A model generated the notes under the pieces. That model worked only from the letters and a program-made list of their open reading frames with translations, had not been told where the DNA came from and searched no databases. A stretch of DNA of 64,000 bases from Desulfovibrio desulfuricans (GTDB lineage Bacteria; Desulfobacterota; Desulfovibrionia; Desulfovibrionales; Desulfovibrionaceae): positions 1 through 64,000 of the forward strand of contig NZ_JANFYZ010000001.1 in the NCBI RefSeq assembly GCF_024460775.1, in the 5' to 3' direction. Below, piece after piece: positions 43,371 through 50,782 of the stretch (position 1 is its first letter; every line of letters starts with the position of its first letter). The position numbers and the translations under genes are program-made.

Positions 43371-44306
43371 TTACTTGCCCTGCCGGTCACGGGCAATGGC
43401 AGTAAGGCTGAAGGGCGTTTCCTGGTATACGTAGTAGTTGAGCCAGTTGCAGTAGAACAGGTGCGCGTGCGCCCGCCAGTTCATGTTGGGCAGACGGCTG
43501 GGATCGTTGCCGGGATAGTAGTTGCTGGGCGGTATGGGGTTCATGCCCCGTTCATGATCGCGGCGGAATTCCGCATCCAGGGTGCCCCTGTCGTACTCAA
43601 GGTGCCCGGTCATGAACACCTGCGAGTGATCGCGGCTTTCTACCAGGGCAAGCCCGGCTTCTGGCGATTCGGCCAAAATGCGCAGCTCGGACTGTTTGCT
43701 CACATCCTCGGCGCGAACTTCCGTATGGCGCGAATGGGGCGCGGCAAAGGTATCGTCAAAGCCGCTGAACAGGCGACAGCCGGGCTGCAAAATGTCGTGC
43801 TGGAACACGCCGGAAACCTTGGCAGGCAAGGCGTACTTGGGGATACCGTAAAAATGGTACAAGGCCGCCTGCGCCGCCCAGCAGATGTACAGGGTTGAGT
43901 ACACGCGGCTTTGCGCAAAGGTCATGATGTCCAGCAGCTCGTGCCAGTAGTCCACATCCTCAAAAGGGAGATGTTCCACCGGAGCGCCGGTGACGATCAT
44001 GCCGTCAAAGCTGCCGTGGCGAATTTCTGAAAATGTCTTGTAAAAGCGCTCAAGGTGCTGTGCGGGAGTATTTTTGGATTCGTGAGCTTCAGTGCGCAGC
44101 AGGGTGATGTTGACCTGGAGGGGCGAATTACTCAAAAGCCGCAGCAACTGCGTTTCTGTAGCTATCTTGGTGGGCATGAGGTTGACGATGGCGATTTCCA
44201 GCGGACGAATGTCCTGCTGGACAGCGCGATCTTCCGTCATCACAAAGATGTTTTCGCTTTCAAGCGCTGCACAGGCGGGAAGATCAGCAGGAATCTTGAT
44301 GGGCAT
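43371..44306 (-). CDS. metA: Homoserine O-acyltransferase MetA (Glu111 type, probably acetyl-CoA-specific)
   Basis: 311 residues, full length. The catalytic Cys is at 142 (YICWAAQA) and the His/Glu pair is in [12 protein letters not shown]. Residue 111 is Glu (GAPVEHLPF). In the family Glu111 goes with acetyl-CoA use, as in Bacillus cereus, and Gly111 with succinyl-CoA, as in E. coli. So O-acetylhomoserine is the likely product despite the usual succinyltransferase label. First step of methionine synthesis from homoserine. It has its own leader with an inverted-repeat operator over the promoter. Confidence 0.92.
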   Translation of the reverse strand: MPIKIPADLPACAALESENIFVMTEDRAVQQDIRPLEIAIVNLMPTKIATETQLLRLLSNSPLQVNITLLRTEAHESKNTPAQHLERFYKTFSEIRHGSFDGMIVTGAPVEHLPFEDVDYWHELLDIMTFAQSRVYSTLYICWAAQAALYHFYGIPKYALPAKVSGVFQHDILQPGCRLFSGFDDTFAAPHSRHTEVRAEDVSKQSELRILAESPEAGLALVESRDHSQVFMTGHLEYDRGTLDAEFRRDHERGMNPIPPSNYYPGNDPSRLPNMNWRAHAHLFYCNWLNYYVYQETPFSLTAIARDRQGK

Positions 44307-44419
44307 GTGGATGATCCTTTACAGCAAAGCAGTCTTACTTGGCAGTGCGTTCACTGCCCCTACGGCCCGTCTGCGGGTTACGGTTTTTGGGCAATTTCAG
44401 TTAATAAAAGCCCGCCCGT

Positions 44420-44449
44420 AAAACATAGCATTACACTATGTTTTGTCAA
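44420..44449 (-). promoter_or_regulatory. metA promoter with overlapping inverted-repeat operator
   Basis: On the minus strand TTGACA (44444-44449) and TATGTT (44422-44427) are spaced by 16 bases. The perfect inverted repeat AAAACATAG-N7-CTATGTTTT (44420-44444) covers the spacer and the -10, which is the layout of a repressor operator. About 115 bases of leader follow before metA. I do not recognise a SAM riboswitch in it. Confidence 0.65.
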
Positions 44450-44511
44450 GGCGGACTTTAGGTATTTCCTACATGGGCATTTCTTGCCCACGTATACTTC
44501 TTGTAAGATGC

Positions 44512-45219
44512 CTACAATTGTACAATATGCGTCTCCGGCGTCAAGGTGCTGCCTGCGGCCTCAATGGCGCGGTGCGCCAGCCTGTCCAGCCCGCCGCAGC
44601 AGGGCACGCTCATGCGCAGTACGGTAATGCCCGCAATGCCGCCCTGTTTGATGATGGCTGTGAGCCTTTCGACCAGCACTTCATTGTCTTCAAGCTTGGG
44701 GCAGGCAATGATGGGCACGCGCCCGCGCATCCAGTCCGCATGCAGATTGGGCAGGGCAAAGCCTGCGCAATGGGCTGCCAGCAGGATGTTGGCCCCGCGC
44801 AGATAGGGCGCAGTGGGCGGAACCAGCCGCAACTGGATGGGCCATGTGGGCACCTGCGCCCGCAGATCTTGCGATCCGGCGGGGGCCATGGTTGCAGGGC
44901 CGCCGGTCAGCGGGGTGAACGTGCGCGCCATGCTGCCGGGGCAGCCGCCGCCATGCGGGCGGTGGGGCTGGGCGGTTCCATCCCTTTTTGCCTTGGCGGC
45001 AAGGGCCGCCTCCTCATCAAATTCGGGCGCTTCCCTTTCCACAAGGCGCAGCGCACCCTCGGGGCAGTTCAGACACGCGCCGAGGCCGTCACAGTAGATG
45101 TCGCTGACAAGTTTGGCTTTGCCGTCAATGATGGCAAGCGCGCCCTCAGCGCAGTCGAGTACGCATTGCCCGCAGCCGTTGCACTTTTCTTCGTCAATCT
45201 CAATGATGGGACGTTTCAT
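44512..45219 (-). CDS. Iron-sulfur protein with N-terminal ferredoxin-like domain
   Basis: 235 residues from ATG 45219, preceded by GGAGG. The N-terminus has one classic [4Fe-4S] motif (CNGCGQCVLDC) and a second with altered spacing (CDGLGACLNCP). The rest contains GCPGSMA, LAAHCAGFALP, ACPKLED and VPCCGGLDRLA, so more cysteines that could bind another cluster. The layout is known among anaerobe ferredoxin-type proteins of undefined role. It starts 1 base after the HAD phosphatase gene, so these two form one unit. Electron transfer or sensing are both possible. Confidence 0.75.
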   Translation of the reverse strand: MKRPIIEIDEEKCNGCGQCVLDCAEGALAIIDGKAKLVSDIYCDGLGACLNCPEGALRLVEREAPEFDEEAALAAKAKRDGTAQPHRPHGGGCPGSMARTFTPLTGGPATMAPAGSQDLRAQVPTWPIQLRLVPPTAPYLRGANILLAAHCAGFALPNLHADWMRGRVPIIACPKLEDNEVLVERLTAIIKQGGIAGITVLRMSVPCCGGLDRLAHRAIEAAGSTLTPETHIVQL

Positions 45220-45220
45220 A

Positions 45221-45883
45221 TTATGCCTCCTTTGCCAGGCGCGCCAGCGCCACGGGCGTGTCGATGACATGGTCGGCCTGGGCTGCGCGCAGTTCGTCCG
45301 CGCCGCGAAATCCCCAGGCCACGCCGATTGAGATCATACCCGCGTTGCGGGCGGTGAAGATATCCACGTTGCTGTCGCCCACGTAAAAGCTGCGCTCTGG
45401 CAAAAAGTCCATGTGCCGCAGCATGTCGAGGGGGGCGTCCGGCTCCGGCTTGAGGGGCACGCCCTCCCTGCCGCCGCGCACAAGGGCAAACGGCACATCA
45501 GGAAAGTAGCGGCGCACCAGTTCAACGGTGAGATCGTCCGGCTTGTTGGAAAGGACGGCCAGAGCGTGGCCGTCATCTGCGAGCTGGTGCAGCGCCTGGG
45601 TGATGCCAGCATAGGGCTTGGTGCGTACGCACATGTTTTCGCCGTAGCGGGCGCGGGCCTCTGCAATCAACGCTGTCAGTTGGTCTGAAGAAAGCTTTGC
45701 TGCTTCACCCTCGGGGAGGGCGTCATTCACAAGTTTGTGAAAGCCTCGGCCCACATAGAATCTGTACGCTGGCAAGGGATGGACTGGATAGCCGTGACTG
45801 GCAAGAACGTCGTTGCAGGCCTGGCCAATGTCTTCCAGGCTGTCAACCAGTGTTCCATCCAGATCAAAAATGAATGCTCTCAT
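45221..45883 (-). CDS. gph: HAD-superfamily hydrolase, phosphoglycolate phosphatase-like
   Basis: 220 residues. HAD motif I FIFDLDGTLVDS, motif II VLSNKPDD, the Lys of motif III in VPLKPEP, and motif IV YVGDSNVDIFTARNAG. The cap insertion matches Gph-type phosphoglycolate phosphatases. Related members dephosphorylate other sugars or nucleotides, so the substrate is likely but not certain. Upstream of the Fe-S gene. Confidence 0.82.
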   Translation of the reverse strand: MRAFIFDLDGTLVDSLEDIGQACNDVLASHGYPVHPLPAYRFYVGRGFHKLVNDALPEGEAAKLSSDQLTALIAEARARYGENMCVRTKPYAGITQALHQLADDGHALAVLSNKPDDLTVELVRRYFPDVPFALVRGGREGVPLKPEPDAPLDMLRHMDFLPERSFYVGDSNVDIFTARNAGMISIGVAWGFRGADELRAAQADHVIDTPVALARLAKEA

Positions 45884-46145
45884 GTATGCTCCTGTGGGCC
45901 CTGCAAGCGGGCACCAGTATTGTAGCTGAAAAGTGGATTAAATCACAAGTATTCTATGGGTATTAATGCGACAAAATCCACTATTCTCTTTTTTTCCAAT
46001 GTGTTAAAAAAATGTTCCGCAAAAGGCGCATAAGGGTTTGTGATGCCTGTTGCTTTTTGTACTTTGCTGGACAGAATTTTCACGCATTGATAGAACAGTA
46101 TCGCGGGCTCAAGATGCTGTATGTGACGACCGTCACGGAGGATCT

Positions 46146-47039
46146 ATGGCAAGACATATTTTGAATATCAAAAGTCTTGGTGAAAAGGCGTCCTGGCTGC
46201 TGGTGCAGCAGGCATTGGGCATGCCGGAACCGAAGCTGCAAACAGACTTTATGGCGCAGCGCGTGGCCCTGCTGATGTTTTCGCAGCACTCTCTGCCTGA
46301 GAGGCTTTGCGTTTCTGCCGCTGTGCGGCAAATGGGCGGCAATGTCGTGTACGAAGGCAGCCGTGGCAGCTGGCGCAATGAAATGAATGATTACCAGGAA
46401 CAGCTCCTGCCCGTTTTCAGCTACTACATTGACTGCATGTACATGTACGGCATGCCCGTGGGCGGGTGGGACATGGAGGCATCATGCCTGCGCTTCCCGC
46501 TTATCAATGCGGGCAGCCCTGATGCGCATCCGGCGCATGCTCTGGCCGACATCGCCTGCATGTTGCGCAATTCACGCTATCTTGACGGCGTGACCTGCGG
46601 CTGGCTGGGCTGTGTTAACGGCACGCTGCATTCACTGATGGCGGCGACGGCATGGTTTCCCATTTCACTGCGCATTGCCGTGCCGTCCCGCGTGGACCCC
46701 GCGCCGCTCAAAGAAGCTGCGGAGCGCTATGGGTCGCGCATTACCATTGTGGAAAATGTGGAAGAAGCCGTACGGGGCGTCAACTATGTTTTTGCGGGCT
46801 GCCGTAGCGGCCTGACGGACGAAGAGCGCGAAAGCTGGCAAGTGACGCCGGAACTGCTCGCCAAGGCGGCGCATGACGCGCATCTTATGCTGAGTGCTTC
46901 GCCCATAGCGGCCATCCGTGTTGACGATTCCATCCTGGCCAGCAAGGCCTCACTGTTGGTGCAACAGGCAGAATACCGTTTGCGGGTTCACAAGCGCATG
47001 CTGCACTGGGTTTTTCTTGATAATGAAAGCGGGATCTAG
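46146..47039 (+). CDS. Carbamoyltransferase-like protein lacking the catalytic motifs
   Basis: 297 residues; GGAGG precedes the ATG. It aligns over its whole length with ornithine carbamoyltransferase: MFSQHSLPERLCVSAAVRQMGG matches the block around STRTR, DAHPAHALADIACML the HPxQALADL block, and LMLSASPIAAIRV the HCLPxxRG block. The carbamoyl-phosphate residues of STRTR are replaced by SLPER and the HCLP cysteine loop by SASP, so normal catalysis is unlikely. It ends three bases before a split ThrE exporter and is probably co-translated. It may be a binding or regulatory paralogue. True argF is not in the window. Confidence 0.7.
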   Translation: MARHILNIKSLGEKASWLLVQQALGMPEPKLQTDFMAQRVALLMFSQHSLPERLCVSAAVRQMGGNVVYEGSRGSWRNEMNDYQEQLLPVFSYYIDCMYMYGMPVGGWDMEASCLRFPLINAGSPDAHPAHALADIACMLRNSRYLDGVTCGWLGCVNGTLHSLMAATAWFPISLRIAVPSRVDPAPLKEAAERYGSRITIVENVEEAVRGVNYVFAGCRSGLTDEERESWQVTPELLAKAAHDAHLMLSASPIAAIRVDDSILASKASLLVQQAEYRLRVHKRMLHWVFLDNESGI

Positions 47040-47042
47040 TTT

Positions 47043-47945
47043 ATGGGTTTGCAAAACGGGCAGGGCGGTCTGAATACGCTGTCTGCATTAATGGCGGATT
47101 CGACTGATGCGGGCGAGGCAAAGGCCAGTGTTGAGAAAGCCGATGCTGCTTGCGTAACAGGACATAATGTTCTGACTGCCAAAGAGCTTATTGAATTTAT
47201 ACAGGTTTATGCTTCCACATTGCTTGCGGCGGGCGGGCAGACTTCACGGGTAGACCGCACCGCCTGCCGCATTGCACGGGCATATGGTTTTGAGGTGGAA
47301 CTGGCCATATTCCCCAAGCACCTCATGCTTTCAGTCATCAAGCCAGCCGAAGGGGGCATTCCGGCGGAGCGCCGTACTGCGGTCAGCTCCATTGTGTCTG
47401 GTGCGCCCAATTTTCAGCGGGTGGCGGCGCTCAATGCCCTGAGCTGGAGCATTGCCGATGAAAACCTCAGCCTTGCCAAGGCGCGCGAACATTTCAGCGC
47501 CATCTGCGCGGTGCCCACGCTTAACCCTGTGCTGCTGCGTTTTCTTGTGGCCTGCGCCAATGCCGCCTTTTGCGGATTGTTCAACGGCGATGCGGTGGCC
47601 ATGGGGCTGGTTTTCTGCGCAACCTTTCTGGGCTTTTATCTGCGGCAAAAACTGCTGCACTGGGGCCTTGACCTGAAGGTCACGTTTTTTCTCTGCTCGT
47701 TCGCTGCTTCTCTGGTGGCGTCGCTGGGCGTGCTGCTGCATCTGGGCAACACGCCGCAAACGGGCATGGCTGCAAGCGTGTTGTTTCTCATCCCCGGCAT
47801 CCCCCTGATCAACGCCATGCTGGATATTCTTGACGGGCATGTGCTTATGGGCGTTTCGCGGCTGATTCAGGCTAGTACGCTCATTATCTGCATTGCTCTG
47901 GGGCTGGCTACAACCATGCTGCTGATGGGGGTGGATTCGCTATGA
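47043..47945 (+). CDS. ThrE-type threonine/serine exporter, large subunit (DUF1212)
   Basis: 300 residues. The soluble N-terminal part (LLAAGGQTSRVDRTACRIARAYGFEVELAIFP) is the DUF1212/ThrE hydrolase-like domain, followed by about five membrane helices (CANAAFCGLFNGDAVAMGLVF, SVLFLIPGIPLINAMLDI). In this two-gene form the second half of ThrE is the next gene, overlapping by four bases. It exports small neutral amino acids in characterised relatives. Confidence 0.85.
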   Translation: MGLQNGQGGLNTLSALMADSTDAGEAKASVEKADAACVTGHNVLTAKELIEFIQVYASTLLAAGGQTSRVDRTACRIARAYGFEVELAIFPKHLMLSVIKPAEGGIPAERRTAVSSIVSGAPNFQRVAALNALSWSIADENLSLAKAREHFSAICAVPTLNPVLLRFLVACANAAFCGLFNGDAVAMGLVFCATFLGFYLRQKLLHWGLDLKVTFFLCSFAASLVASLGVLLHLGNTPQTGMAASVLFLIPGIPLINAMLDILDGHVLMGVSRLIQASTLIICIALGLATTMLLMGVDSL

Positions 47946-48451
47946 TGCTGGTAGACTGCCTTGTGGACGGAGTGCTTGCATCTGTTGCCACAGTTGGTTT
48001 TGCGGCCATATCGCGGCCCACCAAGCGGATAGCCGTCATGGCTGGCCTGCTTGCCGCCACGGGGCATATGAGCCGTTTTTTGCTGTTGCAGGCCAATATG
48101 GGGATAGCCAGCGCATCGCTCTGCGCCGGGTTGATCATTTCCTTTTGCAGCATGCCAATCGCGCGCCGCTGCCATACCCCGGCGGAAATGTTTGTGTTCC
48201 CCGCGCTGTTGCCCATGATTCCCGGCATGTTTGCCTATAAGGCCATTCTGGCGACCTTGCAGTTTCTCAACACAGCCGGGACGCCTCAGGGCCAGACTGT
48301 GCTTGTCAGCGTTGTCTACAACGGGCTTACGGCATTTTTCATCATGTGCGCCCTGGCTATCGGGGCCATACTGCCCCTGCTTCTTTTCCACCGTGAAGCG
48401 CCGCTTGGCCGTACATTACACAAGCTGAGCCAGGGCGGCAGCGCGGACTGA
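47942..48451 (+). CDS. ThrE-type exporter, small membrane subunit (DUF3815)
   Basis: 169 residues with about four to five membrane helices. The segment FPALLPMIPGMFAYKAILATL matches the C-terminal ThrE_2 domain. The ATGATG start overlaps the stop of the large subunit gene, so translation is coupled. Together the two make one complete exporter. Confidence 0.85.
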   Translation: MMLVDCLVDGVLASVATVGFAAISRPTKRIAVMAGLLAATGHMSRFLLLQANMGIASASLCAGLIISFCSMPIARRCHTPAEMFVFPALLPMIPGMFAYKAILATLQFLNTAGTPQGQTVLVSVVYNGLTAFFIMCALAIGAILPLLLFHREAPLGRTLHKLSQGGSAD

Positions 48452-48603
48452 ATCAGGCGCTTGGCCCTGGCAGGAATAGTGTTTTGCCGTGCTGCTCACG
48501 GCAGACATACAGAGGATGGGAGCGGGTCTAGCGGAAAGATACCGGCGTGAGAAGGCGCTGATCTACAAATCTGCGGCGATTAAAAAATACAGCCTAAAAT
48601 CAT

Positions 48604-48641
48604 GATCCTGATGTGCGTGTTCACGTCAGGATCTTTTTTTT
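48604..48641 (+). terminator. Rho-independent terminator of the carbamoyltransferase-like/thrE operon
   Basis: GATCCTGATGTG and CACGTCAGGATC pair around a six-base loop, then eight T residues. It lies immediately before the convergent rhomboid stop. Confidence 0.9.
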
Positions 48642-48646
48642 CACAG

Positions 48647-49621
48647 TCAGTTGCGCATGGCGGCAAAGGCCCACCACCATGCAGCGGTGCAGATTAGGGC
48701 CGTGAGCGCCCCCGCCGTCCACTGGTTCAAGCGCTTACGGCCGTTCCGTACCTGCCATGCTTCAAGCGCCCCCAGCGCCAGCCCACAGCCAAGCCCTGCC
48801 AGATGTGCCGCATAGTCGGTATTCTCGCCCTCAGTGCCGAGCATGGCCAGCAAGGCGGCTGCGGCTGCCACTGGCAGCATGGTCTTGCGTTTGCCTTGCT
48901 GCTGGCAAGCCATGTAGCCGGAGATAGCCCCAATGCTGGCAAACAGTGCCGTGGAAAATCCCATGCTCAAAACCGGGCGGGGCCGCAACAGCACTGTCAG
49001 GGCATTGCCCATCGCTCCCCCAAGCAGGGTAAGCCACAAGGCCCTGCCAACGCCTGTCATGCGGGCCAGCAGGGTCATAAAAATAGCGCCAAAGGCCATG
49101 TTGCCGCAAAGGTGGGTGAGGCTGGCATGGAGAGTAAGCGCGGTGACGGTTCTGTACCATTCGTTGAAAACGCGAACCCGTACTGCGTCAAGAATGCCCG
49201 CGCTGTTCCACATGTCTGGCGGTGGCAGCGCGGCGGGGACAGCCCACCAGCCTACGCGCCAGCCGTGCCAGAGAATGAGCGGCAGCAGCGCCAGTATTGC
49301 CATGTAGGCGTGGGGAAAAACTCGAAGCGGCGGTGGCTGGGAAACTGGTGCAGTGCTTTCCCGCGCAAAGTCCCCCAGTTCCATGAGGGCAATGTTCTCA
49401 AACAACGCGGGCACATAAATGTATTCCCTGCTGTTCATCTGGACGGTCTGATGCGGAATGTTGCAGGCATTGAGCACAAGCAGCCATTCACGAAAGCGGG
49501 CGTAGCCCGCTGTGCCTTGCAAACTGGCAACCGGACGCCAGTCGAGAGGCAGGCTGCTGGGCCTGCGGCGGACGCGCCAGTAGCGCGAAAAGGCAAAAAT
49601 TCTTGGCGGAATTGTGCGCAT
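48647..49621 (-). CDS. Rhomboid-family intramembrane serine protease
   Basis: 324 residues. A soluble N-terminal region of about 110 residues precedes six to seven membrane helices. The catalytic Ser is in SMGFSTALFASIGA (GFS in place of the usual GxSG), the His in DYAAHLAGLGCG, and the oxyanion Asn/His in LTHLCGNMAFG. It cleaves membrane proteins within the bilayer. The ATG lies directly after the T-run of the rpmB terminator and has no clear ribosome binding site, so expression may depend on read-through or a later start. Confidence 0.82.
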   Translation of the reverse strand: MRTIPPRIFAFSRYWRVRRRPSSLPLDWRPVASLQGTAGYARFREWLLVLNACNIPHQTVQMNSREYIYVPALFENIALMELGDFARESTAPVSQPPPLRVFPHAYMAILALLPLILWHGWRVGWWAVPAALPPPDMWNSAGILDAVRVRVFNEWYRTVTALTLHASLTHLCGNMAFGAIFMTLLARMTGVGRALWLTLLGGAMGNALTVLLRPRPVLSMGFSTALFASIGAISGYMACQQQGKRKTMLPVAAAAALLAMLGTEGENTDYAAHLAGLGCGLALGALEAWQVRNGRKRLNQWTAGALTALICTAAWWWAFAAMRN

Positions 49622-49623
49622 AT

Positions 49624-49656
49624 GCAAAAAAGCCCCGGCAGAAACCTGTCGGGGCT
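49624..49656 (-). terminator. Rho-independent terminator of rpmB
   Basis: On the minus strand AGCCCCG and CGGGGCT form the stem, followed by TTTTTTGC. The rhomboid start codon follows within five bases. Confidence 0.88.
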
Positions 49657-49678
49657 GAAAGCTGCAAAAGAAGGTCAG

Positions 49679-49888
49679 TTAGGCCTGCTTACGCACCGTG
49701 GGCTTAACAACAACGCCAGAGCGCAGGCAACGGGTGCAGACGGAAAGGGTCCGCACGCTGCCGTCGGGGAACTGGTGACGCACGCGCTGCAAATTGGGAT
49801 TGAAGCGACGCTTGGTCTTAATGTTGGAGTGGCTCACAAGATTGCCGACCTGGGGCTTTTTGCCGCAAAAGATGCATTCCTTGCTCAT
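49679..49888 (-). CDS. rpmB: 50S ribosomal protein L28 (zinc-binding form)
   Basis: 69 residues from ATG 49888, which has GGAGG upstream; the longer frame is not coding. [22 protein letters not shown] and [14 protein letters not shown] are typical L28. Two CxxC pairs (CIFC, CTRC) form a zinc ribbon, the zinc-dependent version of L28. Confidence 0.97.
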   Translation of the reverse strand: MSKECIFCGKKPQVGNLVSHSNIKTKRRFNPNLQRVRHQFPDGSVRTLSVCTRCLRSGVVVKPTVRKQA

Positions 49889-50157
49889 ACATTCCTCCGT
49901 ATATGCAAAAAAATAGTTCAATTCAAATGCGGCAAGAACAAAGCCCGCGCCGAAAAATGACAGCGTTGCATGTGGGCATAACCGCGCGAAAAGGTCATAT
50001 AGCTCATGCAGCATGGAAAGGCAAGAAATTTTCTCAAAAAAAGGCGGTTGCGCTTCAAGTGCGGGGTAGCCAGCCAGTCATCAAGCCGGACAGACCTTAA
50101 CACCATGGAACAACGGAATTTTTCAAGAAAAACTGCAGGAGCTGATTACTGTGCTGC

Positions 50158-50673
50158 TCAGAAGTAATCCCTGTGCGTACGCGCCCAGTCAGACGCATCA
50201 AGCTCCCGTGGTTTTTTTACTTCATCCTTGTGACCAATGGCCACGAGGCAAAGTACGCCATAATGACCGGGAATGCCAAGTGTTTTTCTCACTTCGGCCT
50301 CGGCGGAAGCGGCACCGTTGGTGCGCAGGCGCATCTGCACCCATGTGGAGCCAAGACCCAGGCGTTCCACTTCCAGTTGCACCAGAATGGCAACAATGGA
50401 GGCATTTTCAACCCATACGTCCGATTTGTCGGTATCAGCCACCACCGCCAGCACCAGGGGGGCTGTGCGCAGGGGCATGGTGCCGGAATCGCGGCAATCT
50501 GCCAGCGCGGCAATAACAGCCTTGTCGCGCACGGCCACCAGTTCCACCGGGCGGGTATCCTTGGATGAAGGGGCCAACAGCCCGGCCATAAGCAGTTTTT
50601 CCAGGTGTTCATCGCTTACGGCTTGATCGGTGAACTTGCGTATGCTGCGGCGGTTGCTCAACAGTTCCAGCAT
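50158..50673 (-). CDS. Nitroreductase-family flavoprotein
   Basis: 171 residues from ATG 50673, with AAAGGA upstream. The opening LLSNRRSIRKFTDQAVSDE binds the FMN phosphate, and LLAPSSKDTRPVELVAV is the second FMN block. The C-terminal LCLVAIGHKDEVKKP is typical. The family uses NAD(P)H to reduce nitro or quinone compounds; the physiological substrate is unknown. Confidence 0.88.
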   Translation of the reverse strand: MLELLSNRRSIRKFTDQAVSDEHLEKLLMAGLLAPSSKDTRPVELVAVRDKAVIAALADCRDSGTMPLRTAPLVLAVVADTDKSDVWVENASIVAILVQLEVERLGLGSTWVQMRLRTNGAASAEAEVRKTLGIPGHYGVLCLVAIGHKDEVKKPRELDASDWARTHRDYF

Positions 50674-50753
50674 GGCTTTATCCTTTGTGGCATGTGCGGC
50701 ATGGCGCCGCAGGCTGAAAAAAAGCACGGGCGGCGGGCGCGGATATCCAATGG

Positions 50754-50775
50754 AAAAGGGGGCCTTCTGGCCCCC
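50754..50775 (-). terminator. Rho-independent terminator of the chemotaxis operon
   Basis: On the minus strand GGGGGCC-AGAA-GGCCCCC is followed by TTTTCC, eight bases after the cheA stop. Confidence 0.85.
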
Positions 50776-50782
50776 TGTAGCG

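Noticed and set aside
44307-44511. SAM or SAH riboswitch upstream of metA
   Set aside because: None of the known core motifs could be read; the inverted repeat over the promoter points to a protein operator.
46146-47039. Functional ornithine carbamoyltransferase (argF)
   Set aside because: The STRTR and HCLP motifs needed for catalysis are replaced, although the fold-level similarity is clear.
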